The position numbers and the translations under genes are program-made. The notes under the pieces are model-generated. The model ran no database searches and was not told the DNA's origin. It worked only from the letters and a program-made list of their open reading frames with translations. From JAJEAD01 sp964420925 (GTDB lineage: Bacteria; Pseudomonadota; Gammaproteobacteria; HK1): 64,000 nt of DNA. The DNA lies in the NCBI GenBank assembly GCA_964420925.1, contig CAYQVB010000003.1:1-64000 (forward strand), written 5' to 3'. Shown in pieces: positions 7,133 through 15,631 of this stretch (position 1 is its first letter; every line of letters starts with the position of its first letter).

Positions 7133-8146
7133 ATGTTTCAGCTCGCCTGGCCGTGGATGGCGTCCGCCGTGGCGGCGCCCCTTCTCGTGGCGTACCTCGT
7201 CCCCCCCGCCTCGCGGCGCACCGGCGCGGCGTTGCGCATCCCCTTCTATGCCCAGGTTCCGGCGCCGAGCGCCGCTTCGCGTCGACCGCACCTGCGCGGG
7301 TCGGGGTGGACGGCGGCGATCGCGTGGCTGCTCCTGGTGTTTGCGGCGTGTCGGCCCCAGTGGATCCACGATCCCCTGGAGGTGCCGATGAGTGGGCGCG
7401 ATCTCCTGCTCGCGGTGGATCTCTCCGGCAGCATGAAGACCACGGACCTTCTGCGTGGCGGTGCCCCCGCGAGCCGCCTCGAAGTGGTGAAGGAGGTGGC
7501 GGGGGAGTTCATCGAGCGGCGCGCCGGAGACCGCGTCGGGCTGATCCTGTTCGGCTCCCGACCCTATCTCCAGACTCCTCTCACCTTCGACCGCGCGAGC
7601 GTGCGCCAGTTGCTGGAGGAGGCGGAGATCGGGCTGGCGGGTGAGCAGACCGCGATCGGGGATGCGATCGGACTCGCATTGAAGCGCCTGCGCGAGCGAC
7701 CGGCGGAAAGCCGCGTCCTCATTCTGCTCACCGATGGGGCGAACACCGCGGGCGAGGTCGCTCCCCGCGAGGCGGCGGAGCTCGCCGCGGCGGACGACCT
7801 GCGGATCTACGCGATCGGGGTGGGCGCCGACGAGTCCGTCACCCGCCGCCTGTCCCCCGGAGGCGGAGGCGACCTCGACGAAGACACCCTTCGGTCCGTC
7901 GCCGGCCTCGGAGGCGGACGCTACTTTCGGGCTCGCGATGCGGGCGAGCTCGAAGCGATCTACGCGCTTCTCGACGAACTGGAGCCAATCGCGCGAGACG
8001 AGGAGCTGCTCCGTCCCGTGGCCGAGCTCTTTCCCCTGCCCCTCGGCGTCGCGCTCGGACTGGTGGCCGGCCTGCTCCTGGCAGTCCTCGGCCGGAACTG
8101 GCGGCACCGTGCCGACATCCTCTCCCCGGGGAATCCGGAACGCTGA
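7133..8146 (+). CDS. batA: BatA-like VWA-domain membrane protein
   Basis: A 337-residue inner-membrane protein of the Bat (Bacteroides aerotolerance) type. An N-terminal hydrophobic helix (about 5-24) and a second (about 58-74) precede a von Willebrand A domain facing the periplasm. Its MIDAS is intact: DLSGS at 96-100, a Thr in EQTAIGDAIGLAL and Asp in ILLTDGANTAGE. A closing transmembrane helix lies near residue 305. The start ATG directly follows the stop of the DUF5615 remnant. It overlaps the next gene by one base (TGATGG), so batA, batBC and batD form one operon. No MoxR ATPase or DUF58 gene, the usual upstream partners, is present. Bat proteins are linked to envelope stress, but their mechanism is unclear. 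Confidence 0.88.
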   Translation: MFQLAWPWMASAVAAPLLVAYLVPPASRRTGAALRIPFYAQVPAPSAASRRPHLRGSGWTAAIAWLLLVFAACRPQWIHDPLEVPMSGRDLLLAVDLSGSMKTTDLLRGGAPASRLEVVKEVAGEFIERRAGDRVGLILFGSRPYLQTPLTFDRASVRQLLEEAEIGLAGEQTAIGDAIGLALKRLRERPAESRVLILLTDGANTAGEVAPREAAELAAADDLRIYAIGVGADESVTRRLSPGGGGDLDEDTLRSVAGLGGGRYFRARDAGELEAIYALLDELEPIARDEELLRPVAELFPLPLGVALGLVAGLLLAVLGRNWRHRADILSPGNPER

Positions 8147-9948
8147 TGGAGGAATTCCATTTCCTGCGACCGGCGTGGTTGCTGGCCCTCCCCGCGGGTC
8201 TCACCCTGGTGTGGGCCTACGCACACCGCCTTCGCTCCGGCGAGCGGTGGCGCGACCTCTGCGACCCCGCGCTACTGCCCCACCTGCTCCTGCGGCGGGA
8301 CGTCAAGGCATTCTCCCTCCTCCCTCTGCTCATGGGATGCGGGTTCGTCCTCGCGGTCCTCGCGCTCGCCGGCCCGGCCTGGCACAGCCGGGATCTGCCC
8401 GTCCACCGCGTCCTGCAGGCGAGGATCGTGGTGCTCGACCTCTCGCGTTCGATGGACGCACCGGACTTGCCGCCTTCCCGGCTCGCGCGGGCCCGCCTCA
8501 AGGCGGCCGAGATCTTCGCGATGACCGAAGAAGGCCAGGCCGGTCTCGTGGTGTACGCGGGCGATGCATTCCTGGTATCGCCGCTGACCGACGACGGAGC
8601 TACCCTGAACGCGATGCTGCCCGCCCTCACCACCGACCTGATGCCGGCGCGGGGCAGCCGCGCCGACCTCGGGTTGCGGCGCGCGGGCGAGCTCCTCGCC
8701 CAGGCCGGACACCGCTACGGAGAGATCATCCTCATCGCGGATTCGGCCGACGACGTCCGTGCGGTCGAGGCGGCGGCGGAGCTCGCCGGAAACGGGTTCA
8801 CGGTCTCCGTCCTCGCCGCCGGCACTCCCGAAGGTGCTCCGATTCCCCTTCCCGAAGGCGGCTTCCTCAAGGACGATGCGGGCACCATCGTGGTGCCGCG
8901 GGCCGGCACCAGGGAGCTGCGGGAGGTCGCGCGCGCCGGGGGCGGCCGTTTCGCCAGGATGAGTGGAGATCACCGCGATCTCCAGTATCTTCTCTCGTCG
9001 CGGGAGCGCTGGCGGCACGAGACGGAGGAAAGCGAGCATGCCGCGCGCAACTGGCGCGACGAAGGACCGTGGCTGGTGCTGGCCCTCCTGCCGCTGGCCG
9101 CGCTCGCCTTCCGGCGGGGCTGGCTGCTGGCGCTTGCCTGCCTCCTCGTTGCGCCGCTCGAGCCGGCGCACGCCCTTCAGTGGCGGGACCTCTGGGCGCG
9201 CCCCGATCAGCAGGCCGCCGCCGCGCTGGCCCGTGGCGATCCGGTCGCGGCGATCGACGAGGCGGAGAGCGAAACATGGCGGGCCCCGGCGCTCTATCGC
9301 AACCGCGAGTACGCGGCGGCGGCGGGGGCTTATGGCGGCCTGGAAGGCGCGGACGCGCACTACAACCGCGGCAACGCACTGGCGCGCGCAGGCCGCCTCC
9401 GGGACGCCCTCGATGCCTATGACGCGGCGCTCGCCCTGGTTCCGGACCTCGAGGACGCGATCTTCAATCGCGAGCTGGTCGAAGAGCTGCTGCGCCGGAA
9501 CCAATCCGGCGGGGAGCGGGGAGAGCGCGGGGAAGGAGGTGACGCGGGGACCTCGGGGTCCGTGGGGGCCGAGTCCTTCCGGCCCGACGATCAGGCCCCC
9601 GGCGACGGGGATCCCCGGGGCGAATCGAGCCCTCCCGATCTCCAGGGTACGGACCGCGGCAATGCACAGTCGGGCTCGGGGTCCACGACCGGTGCGAGTG
9701 AGGCCGCATCGCGCGACGCGCCGCGCCCGGCGGCGGAAATCGGGGACCGCCGGCGGGAGGGCAGCGGCGATGAGCGCTCCCCCTCCTCTCCCGCCTTCAC
9801 CGGTGAATTGAGCGACGAGCAACGCCAGGCCCTGGAGCAGTGGTTGCGGCGCATTCCGGACGATCCCGGCGGCTTGCTGCGCCGCAAGTTCGCGCTCGAC
9901 TACCAGCGCCGGGGCAACCCGGACCCGGACACGCCCCGGACGTGGTAG
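8146..9948 (+). CDS. BatB/BatC fusion: VWA domain plus TPR membrane protein
   Basis: A 600-residue protein joining what are often separate genes. Residues 10-26 and 57-76 are membrane helices. A VWA domain follows (about 92-270) with DLSRSMD at 98-104, but the later MIDAS positions are degenerate: GSRADLGL where GTDIG is usual, and IADSADD where TDG is usual. Metal binding may be weak. One or two membrane helices lie near 309-345. TPR repeats (about 365-450) include DAHYNRGNALARAGRLRDAL. A long Gly/Ser/Asp/Pro-rich linker (about 455-545) and a short conserved tail close the protein. The TPR part faces the periplasm if the topology is as in BatC. It is translationally coupled to batA. Confidence 0.82.
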   Translation: MEEFHFLRPAWLLALPAGLTLVWAYAHRLRSGERWRDLCDPALLPHLLLRRDVKAFSLLPLLMGCGFVLAVLALAGPAWHSRDLPVHRVLQARIVVLDLSRSMDAPDLPPSRLARARLKAAEIFAMTEEGQAGLVVYAGDAFLVSPLTDDGATLNAMLPALTTDLMPARGSRADLGLRRAGELLAQAGHRYGEIILIADSADDVRAVEAAAELAGNGFTVSVLAAGTPEGAPIPLPEGGFLKDDAGTIVVPRAGTRELREVARAGGGRFARMSGDHRDLQYLLSSRERWRHETEESEHAARNWRDEGPWLVLALLPLAALAFRRGWLLALACLLVAPLEPAHALQWRDLWARPDQQAAAALARGDPVAAIDEAESETWRAPALYRNREYAAAAGAYGGLEGADAHYNRGNALARAGRLRDALDAYDAALALVPDLEDAIFNRELVEELLRRNQSGGERGERGEGGDAGTSGSVGAESFRPDDQAPGDGDPRGESSPPDLQGTDRGNAQSGSGSTTGASEAASRDAPRPAAEIGDRRREGSGDERSPSSPAFTGELSDEQRQALEQWLRRIPDDPGGLLRRKFALDYQRRGNPDPDTPRTW

Positions 9949-10085
9949 TGGCCCCGAACATGCCAAAAGGGAGGTCCGGCCCGTGGAGACCTCACGTGAC
10001 CGGGCAGAATCTTTCGCGCGCCAAAGCGACTCTTGCGCTGTTTCGAATCAGCGATCGGTTGAACCGGTGGTTTCCCGCAAAGGAG

Positions 10086-11864
10086 GTGCGAACAGGCAGG
10101 TCCTTGCCTGGTTGCCTGGATTCGCCTCGTCAGAGTCACGATACACTGATCTCCGCACTGGCGGCCCTGCTCATGGCCGGGTGGTGCGCGAGCGCCACCG
10201 GAGAGAGCCTGCGCGCCTCGCTCGAACCCAATCCGGTCCGAGCCAACGAGACGACGCGCCTCATCATCGAGGCGGAGGGCAGCCACGCGGGGGCGGCACC
10301 TGAGCTCGGCCCGCTCGACGAGGATTTCGATCGGCTCGGCACCCGCACCAGCACGCAGATCCAGATTCTGAACGGCCGGCAGTCCGCCACCACCCGCTGG
10401 ATAGTGGAGCTCGCTCCGCGGCGTGTCGGCGAGATCGAAGTGCCGCCCCTCGCCCTTGGCTCCGACTCCACTCCCGCACTCACCTTGCAGGTCCTCGAGG
10501 CGCCGGCCTCCCACGCCGACGAGCATCCGGACATCTTCATCGAGAGCGAGGTCTTCCCGAAGTCGCCCTACGTGCAGTCTCAGATCACCTACGCGCTCCG
10601 GCTCTTCTACACGGTCGAGATCATGGACGGTACGCTGGAGGATCCCCGCGCGTCGGACGTCCTGGTGCAGAGGCTGGGCCGGGACCGAAGCTATACCTCG
10701 ACCCGCGGCGGACGGGCCTACCGGGTGCTCGAGCGGCGCTACGCTCTGTTTCCGCCGTCGAGCGGGGAGCTCCACATCCCCCCGGTGCGATTCGACGGCG
10801 AGGTGGCGGATCTCGAATCGGGATCCTCCAGCATCACGCGGCTGTTCACGCCGGGGCGGAGGGAGCGGCTGCGCACCGAGGAGTACCGGCTCGACGTGCG
10901 CCCTCGCCCCCCGGAGTTCGAAGGGCAGACATGGCTGCCGGGAAGGACGCTCAGTCTCGTCGAACAGTGGTCGGAAGACCCGCCCGAGCTGCAGGTCGGC
11001 GAGCCGCTGACCCGGACCATCATCGTGCAGGCGGCCGGCTTGCGCGGCGACCAGCTTCCGGAAATCGAAGTCGGAACGCCGGACGGGGTCAGGGTGTACC
11101 CCGATCAACCGACGATTCGGACCGCGAGCGACGCCGATTTCGTCTACGGCAGCCGCGAGCAGCGCTTCGCGCTCGTGCCCTTGCGCGAGGGCGAAGTGAC
11201 GCTGCCGGAAGTTCGCGTACGCTGGTGGGACACGACGGCGGACGCGCCCGCCGACGCGCTCATTCCTGCCCGCACCCTCAGCGCGGGACCGGCTCCGGCC
11301 GAGGCGACCGGCCTCGTTGGTGCGCTCTCCGCTCCGGCAAGTACGGCCGATGCGGATACCGGCCTCCTCGGGGATGGAGGCGAGGCCATTGCGGGCGGCG
11401 GCTGGCGGTGGGCGAGCATCGCGCTCTTCGCGCTCTGGGCCGCCACCGCGCTCGGATGGTGGCGCTCCCGCCGCGGCGCCACGGAAGCGGCGCCGGAGGA
11501 CCCCGGGGCTCCGGCGATCGCGCGAGCCCGGCGCGCTCTGGACGCCGCCTGCGCCGCCGGCCGGGCCGAGGACGCGCGGGACGCGGTGCTCGAATGGGCG
11601 GCGGCGGCGTGGCCGGAGACGCCGCCGCGAAGTCTCGGAGAAACCGCACGCCGGCTCGGCCCTCCCCTGGCGACACGCCTGCGGGAGCTCGACCGGAGCC
11701 TCTACGCGCACGAGGCGGAGCGCTGGGACGGGCCGGCACTGTGGCGGGAAGCGAAGACGGGGCTGCGACGCGCGGCGCTTCCTGCGCGGGCCGTCGCCGT
11801 CCCTGCCCTGCCCCCTCTCTACCCGGAACGCCCGCTCGGCGACGCTCAGCGCAGCTCGGGGTAG
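10086..11864 (+). CDS. batD: BatD-like protein (oxygen tolerance family)
   Basis: Third gene of the bat operon. A signal-like stretch LISALAALLMAGWCASATG precedes a long periplasmic region. That region holds repeated beta-sandwich modules (RASLEPNPVRANETTRLII at the first, ESEVFPKSPYVQSQITYALRLFY at the second), typical of BatD. A transmembrane helix (ASIALFALWAATALGWW) follows, then a basic cytoplasmic tail. The start is uncertain. GTG at 10086 sits within an AAGGAGG run, TTG at 10104 is also possible, and an ATG at 9960 would add an odd 54-residue basic leader before the signal peptide. The 3' end overlaps the convergent PhnD-like gene by 19 bases with no obvious terminator. Confidence 0.8.
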   Translation: MRTGRSLPGCLDSPRQSHDTLISALAALLMAGWCASATGESLRASLEPNPVRANETTRLIIEAEGSHAGAAPELGPLDEDFDRLGTRTSTQIQILNGRQSATTRWIVELAPRRVGEIEVPPLALGSDSTPALTLQVLEAPASHADEHPDIFIESEVFPKSPYVQSQITYALRLFYTVEIMDGTLEDPRASDVLVQRLGRDRSYTSTRGGRAYRVLERRYALFPPSSGELHIPPVRFDGEVADLESGSSSITRLFTPGRRERLRTEEYRLDVRPRPPEFEGQTWLPGRTLSLVEQWSEDPPELQVGEPLTRTIIVQAAGLRGDQLPEIEVGTPDGVRVYPDQPTIRTASDADFVYGSREQRFALVPLREGEVTLPEVRVRWWDTTADAPADALIPARTLSAGPAPAEATGLVGALSAPASTADADTGLLGDGGEAIAGGGWRWASIALFALWAATALGWWRSRRGATEAAPEDPGAPAIARARRALDAACAAGRAEDARDAVLEWAAAAWPETPPRSLGETARRLGPPLATRLRELDRSLYAHEAERWDGPALWREAKTGLRRAALPARAVAVPALPPLYPERPLGDAQRSSG

Positions 11865-12655
11865 CCCCGTTCGGCGGCGAAGCGCCTGAACTCGAGAATC
11901 CTGTCGTACGCGGCGAGCGGCAGGATCTCCACCCCCTCGATGAACATCGCGGCGCCGGCGGCCCGGACCTCCGGCTCCTCGAATGCCTCCAGGAGAGCGC
12001 ACCGCAGCTTCCTGATCAGGTCCTCGGAGCTCCCCGCCCGGGTGACGAAGGGGATCCCGGGAGCGCGCGCCGAGTAGCAGAGCGAACGGGTGCCTTCGAG
12101 AAGCGAAGGGTGGTAGCGGCCCGCCAGAGCGTAGGTGACGCAGTCGATCGCGGCGACATCGGCGCTGCCGTCTGCGATCGCGGCAATGCTCGCGAGATGA
12201 GAACCGCTGGTGACGACCCGTGAGAAGAAGCGTCCCTCTCGGTTGAGCGGCGCGAGCAGGGCCCGCAGGGCGTTGGTTCCCGAGTGGGATTCGTAGCCGT
12301 TGACGACGCAAACGGCGTCGTGCAGGTCCTCCAGCTCGGCGGTGGGAGAACCGGCCGCGACGAGGATCACGCTCGAGTAAAGGCAGCCGTCGCACCCGGG
12401 GGCGCTGTAGCGAGGCGTGGCGAGCGGAACGAGCTTGCCGGAGTAGCGCCCGACGAGATCGGCCCCGCAGCACTGGCTGAGCAGCAACCCCGGATCCGTC
12501 CACAGCTCATGCACGCCTCGGCCTCGACGGAGGGCGGCCGGCACCCCTTCCACGCCCGCCCTGTCGAGCCGCCGCGCAACGCTGCGCCACAGGACATCGT
12601 GCGCACCGCGCACCTCCTCGAAGTCGTACATGGGGAAGCTTGCGGAGAGGGTCAT
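11846..12655 (-). CDS. PhnD/SsuA-type substrate-binding protein without a signal peptide
   Basis: About 269 residues with the fold pattern of PhnD-like phosphate/phosphonate binding proteins. Visible segments are ASFPMYDFEEVRGAHDVLWR at the start, then LEDLHDAVCVVNGYESHSGTNALR, the ASIAAIADGSADVAAIDCV hinge strand, and a C-terminal LRCALLEAFE helix. The segment LYSSVILVAAGSPT follows the usual second strand. No secretion signal precedes the domain, so the protein is probably cytoplasmic, or it is a periplasmic paralogue that lost its leader. No ABC permease or ATPase is adjacent. ATG at 12655 is chosen because the domain begins within a few residues; an upstream in-frame start adds 13 residues. 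The ligand is unknown. Confidence 0.72.
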   Translation of the reverse strand: MTLSASFPMYDFEEVRGAHDVLWRSVARRLDRAGVEGVPAALRRGRGVHELWTDPGLLLSQCCGADLVGRYSGKLVPLATPRYSAPGCDGCLYSSVILVAAGSPTAELEDLHDAVCVVNGYESHSGTNALRALLAPLNREGRFFSRVVTSGSHLASIAAIADGSADVAAIDCVTYALAGRYHPSLLEGTRSLCYSARAPGIPFVTRAGSSEDLIRKLRCALLEAFEEPEVRAAGAAMFIEGVEILPLAAYDRILEFRRFAAERGYPELR

Positions 12656-12739
12656 GGGGTTTCCCGACGAATCAGCCGAGCTTCGGGGTGCCACCGATCC
12701 GCCATGTCCTCACCGAGTCTCGAGAACCGACGATCAGGT

Positions 12740-13120
12740 CTACTCGGTGCGGGCACCTTCGACGAGGCTGGCGAGGCGGGACTGCCCGGCGGTCAAGCGG
12801 AGGCTCTCTCGGGAGAAGACTTCCCGATCCGCATGCGCCTCGGCCCGGATCTCGGCCTGAACCTGGTCGATACGAGCTTCAAAAGCCTCGCGCTCCGCAC
12901 GGGCTTCGGCCCGGATTTCGGATTGAACACGGTCAAGACGGGTTTTGAAGGCCTCCCGGTCCGCGCGGGCTTCGGCCCGGGTCTCCGCCTGAACGCGGTC
13001 GATTCGGGCTTCGAGCCGGCTCGTGGTGAACAGCATCGTGCCGAGCATGGTTACACCGACCGCGACGCTCGCGATCGTCTCCTGCTTCAGGCCGACCTTG
13101 GCGGCACCGTGGCTCATCAT
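12740..13120 (-). CDS. Small membrane-anchored coiled-coil protein with three 22-residue repeats
   Basis: A 126-residue protein. After a short leader, residues 15-33 (ETIASVAVGVTMLGTMLFT) form one transmembrane helix. Residues 39-104 are three tandem 22-residue repeats beginning RIDRVQAETRAEARADREAF, RLDRVQSEIRAEAR and RIDQVQAEIRAEAH. They are rich in Arg, Glu and Ala, and the heptad spacing suggests a long charged helix or coiled coil. The family is not recognised; similar 22-residue helices occur in uncharacterised membrane-tethered proteins. Two adjacent ATGs at the start (13118-13120 and 13115-13117) are both possible. It lies between the PhnD-like gene and the GGR-like gene on the same strand. 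Confidence 0.65.
   Translation of the reverse strand: MMSHGAAKVGLKQETIASVAVGVTMLGTMLFTTSRLEARIDRVQAETRAEARADREAFKTRLDRVQSEIRAEARAEREAFEARIDQVQAEIRAEAHADREVFSRESLRLTAGQSRLASLVEGARTE
12809..13006 (-). repeat. Three imperfect 66-bp tandem repeats inside the coiled-coil gene
   Basis: Each 66-base unit encodes one 22-residue helix repeat (protein residues 39-60, 61-82 and 83-104). The units are strongly similar at DNA level, for example the recurring AGGCTTCGGCCC-type core on the plus strand. Copy number may therefore vary between strains. Confidence 0.75.
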
Positions 13121-13247
13121 CGCGTCTTTCCGGCTCCCGGTGGACCCCTGCTCGAAGAGGAGACGCTCGAGGATCGCTGCTTCGCGCCGGGTCCCGAAGA
13201 GTGGACGAAGCCCTCGTGACGTTGAAGGGGACAGAGCGCCCCCGCGC

Positions 13248-14282
13248 TCAGGACTCCGCGGCGCTGGGACGCGCTGCCGCGCGCGGCCGCGGGCGGGTCT
13301 TGCGCCGGATGAACATGTACTCCAGCAGGCCGCGGATCGCGGCGTGGTCGGAGCTGAAGGAGGAGAGATCGTCGAGGCGGTACTCGGCTCCGGTGAGGAT
13401 GGTCTCCGCCGCGCGCTGCCCGCTGCGGATGGCGGGGCCGATGCCCTCGCAGAGGTCACGGGTTGCGAGCCCCGCCGAGTCTCCGGTGATGAAGGCGTTG
13501 TCGATGCGCACCACGTCCACGTCGCCGCGCAGGTAGTAGCTGTAGCCGCGGGGCGCATAATCGGCCCCCACCACGAAGCCCTTGCTGCGCAAGACCTCCG
13601 TGAAGTGGCGCCAGTGGGTCTTGATGTCCGTGCCGCGGGCCTTGAGCTTCTCGGCCATCCCTCCGATGCCGCAGTTGAGCCAGCCCTTCTCCTTCGGCAC
13701 GTACCAGGCGTAGCCGGGCAGCCCCTTGTCGAAGAACCAGAGGTGGCAGCGCGGATCGTCCCATTCGAAGGGGAACTCGTGCTCGTAGGTGGTGGCCTGG
13801 AGCTCCTTCGCCCGCGGGTTGCGCTCGCGGAAGAAGCTCCGGTACACCGGGCAGCGGGTGCCTCCCGCCCCGACCAGGTAGTCGCAACGGAACTCCTCGC
13901 CGACGACGTAGTGCCCGTTCTCCCGGCGGATGTTCTTGACGTTGCGCCGATGGACCTCCGCCCCGCTGCGCTCGAGGAGAAAGTCGTCGAACTCGTAGCG
14001 GCGGATGGAGTGCTGGGGGGTGTTGAGCTTGAAGCTCAAGCCCTTGATGTGGGCCACGATCTGCTCGAAGGTGATGAAGCGGCGCGGATAATCGGCGGGA
14101 TCGAGCGCAAGGTCCGCCATGGCCTCCGGGGTGACCCACCCCGCGCAGAGCTTGGTGCGCGGAAACTCTTCCCGGTCGAGGACCGCCACCTTCGCCCCAC
14201 CCTGCACGAGCCGGGCCGCGGCGGAGGAGCCGGCGGGGCCGCCGCCGACCACGATCGCGTCGTAGTGCACGAGATCGCTCAC
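13248..14282 (-). CDS. Geranylgeranyl-reductase-family FAD-dependent oxidoreductase
   Basis: A 344-residue flavoprotein. The N-terminal dinucleotide motif is YDAIVVGGGPAGSSAA (residues 6-21), followed by PRTKLCAGWVTPEAM, the Cys-containing signature of geranylgeranyl-reductase-like enzymes. A second FAD contact is ITGDSAGLATRDLCEGIGPAI. The family saturates isoprenoid or lipid double bonds. GTG at 14282 overlaps the stop of the cyclopropane-synthase-like gene by four bases (GTGA), so the two are translationally coupled and probably act on the same lipid. By analogy with methyltransferase/flavoprotein pairs such as those making 10-methyl fatty acids, it may reduce the methylated acyl chain. 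The pairing is seen; the product is inferred. Confidence 0.83.
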   Translation of the reverse strand: MSDLVHYDAIVVGGGPAGSSAAARLVQGGAKVAVLDREEFPRTKLCAGWVTPEAMADLALDPADYPRRFITFEQIVAHIKGLSFKLNTPQHSIRRYEFDDFLLERSGAEVHRRNVKNIRRENGHYVVGEEFRCDYLVGAGGTRCPVYRSFFRERNPRAKELQATTYEHEFPFEWDDPRCHLWFFDKGLPGYAWYVPKEKGWLNCGIGGMAEKLKARGTDIKTHWRHFTEVLRSKGFVVGADYAPRGYSYYLRGDVDVVRIDNAFITGDSAGLATRDLCEGIGPAIRSGQRAAETILTGAEYRLDDLSSFSSDHAAIRGLLEYMFIRRKTRPRPRAAARPSAAES

Positions 14283-15586
14283 CGGAACCCCCAGTCGGCC
14301 CCGTTGGCGTCCGGCCGGTAGAGGTGCTCCCGGGTGTGGGCGATGGTGTTGTGGCAGCGGTGGGTGAACACCACCTGGAAGAGCTGGATGCTGCTGGAGA
14401 GGAAGGCCGCCGCGCAGCCGCCCAGGTACAGGCGCCACGCGCGCACGAAGGCTTCGTCGTACCACTGGCGCACGGTGCCGACATTGGCGTCGAAACGCTC
14501 GAGCCACTCCATCAGGGTCCGGGCATAGTGCAGACGCAGGTTCTCGATGTCGATGATCGAGAACTGGTTCCCCTCGAAAATCGACATCATTTCCCGCAGG
14601 CTGGGAGGATAGCTCCCCGGGAAGATGCGTTGCTCGAGCCACGCGTTGACCGCGGAGGGTCGACTGCGCCCGACGCTGTGCACGATTCCCAGTCCGTCCT
14701 CCTTGAGGCTCCTCGCGATCACCTCGCCGAGCGTTTCGTAGTGGTCGGGCCCGACGTGCTCCAGCATGCCCACCGACACGAAGGCATCGTACTTGCCGCT
14801 GATGTTGCGGTAGTCGTCCTCGACGAACTCCACCTGGGTGTCAAGCCCCGAACGCGCGGCCTGTTCCCGGGCATAGGCGACCTGCTCGTGGGAGATGTTG
14901 AACGCGCGCACCTTCACGCCGTAGTGGCGCGCCATGTGCAACGCCAGCGACCCCCAGCCGCAGCCCGCCTCGACCACCCGCTGGCCGGGCTCGAGGCGAA
15001 CCTTGCGGCACACGTGGTGCATCTTCGCCTCCTGGGCCTGCTCCAGCGTCGCCTCGCCGTTTTCGTAGTAGGCGCAGGTGTAGACCATGCGCTCGTCGAG
15101 CCAGAGGCGGTAGAAGTCGTTGCCGAGGTCGTAGTGGTGGTGGATGTGCTTGCGGGAGCCGCCCAGGGTGTTCTTTCCGGCCCGCGGGAGGCGACCCAGG
15201 ATGGACTTCTTGAACGCGGATTCGGACTTGCCGTCCATGGCCCGGTAGGCCCGGTACAGCACGTCGATGAGGTCGCCCTCGATCTCGATGCTTCCTGCGC
15301 TGTAGCAATCCCCGAAACCGAGTTCCGGCGAACGGATGATGGCCCACAGCGCGCCCCGGTCCCGAATGACGATCCGGCCGGCGGCCTCCCCACCGGGCGA
15401 CCAGACATCCTGTCCGTCCCACAGCGCGAAATGCACTGGAGGACTTCCCGCCTCCTGCATGATCCTGCGCCCAAGCCACCGGTCGAGGGCATTGACACCC
15501 GCACGTTCCGACCCCGACCGCGCTCCGGCGACGCCCGCGCCGCCGCCACCCGGCACCCCCAGAGGATGCTGGCCGTCTCCGCTCAC
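14279..15586 (-). CDS. Cyclopropane-fatty-acyl-phospholipid-synthase-type SAM methyltransferase
   Basis: A 435-residue methyltransferase of the Cfa family, which methylates double bonds of membrane acyl chains using SAM. The N-terminal lipid-binding half (about 45-140) includes ELGFGDCYSAGSIEIEGDL. The catalytic half contains HHHYDLGNDFYRLWLD, MVYTCAYYENGEATLEQAQE, the SAM motif RVVEAGCGWGSLALHMAR and FVSVGMLEHVG with the conserved Glu. The first 30 or so residues are low-complexity; a start at an internal GTG near the RAGVNALDRW segment is possible. The downstream GGR-like flavoprotein is coupled by a four-base overlap, suggesting a methylated and then reduced fatty acid rather than a simple cyclopropane. 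Confidence 0.85.
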   Translation of the reverse strand: MSGDGQHPLGVPGGGGAGVAGARSGSERAGVNALDRWLGRRIMQEAGSPPVHFALWDGQDVWSPGGEAAGRIVIRDRGALWAIIRSPELGFGDCYSAGSIEIEGDLIDVLYRAYRAMDGKSESAFKKSILGRLPRAGKNTLGGSRKHIHHHYDLGNDFYRLWLDERMVYTCAYYENGEATLEQAQEAKMHHVCRKVRLEPGQRVVEAGCGWGSLALHMARHYGVKVRAFNISHEQVAYAREQAARSGLDTQVEFVEDDYRNISGKYDAFVSVGMLEHVGPDHYETLGEVIARSLKEDGLGIVHSVGRSRPSAVNAWLEQRIFPGSYPPSLREMMSIFEGNQFSIIDIENLRLHYARTLMEWLERFDANVGTVRQWYDEAFVRAWRLYLGGCAAAFLSSSIQLFQVVFTHRCHNTIAHTREHLYRPDANGADWGFR

Positions 15587-15631
15587 CCGCGCCTTCCTCG
15601 CGCCGCGATTCCCGGGCGAATTATAGGAAAA

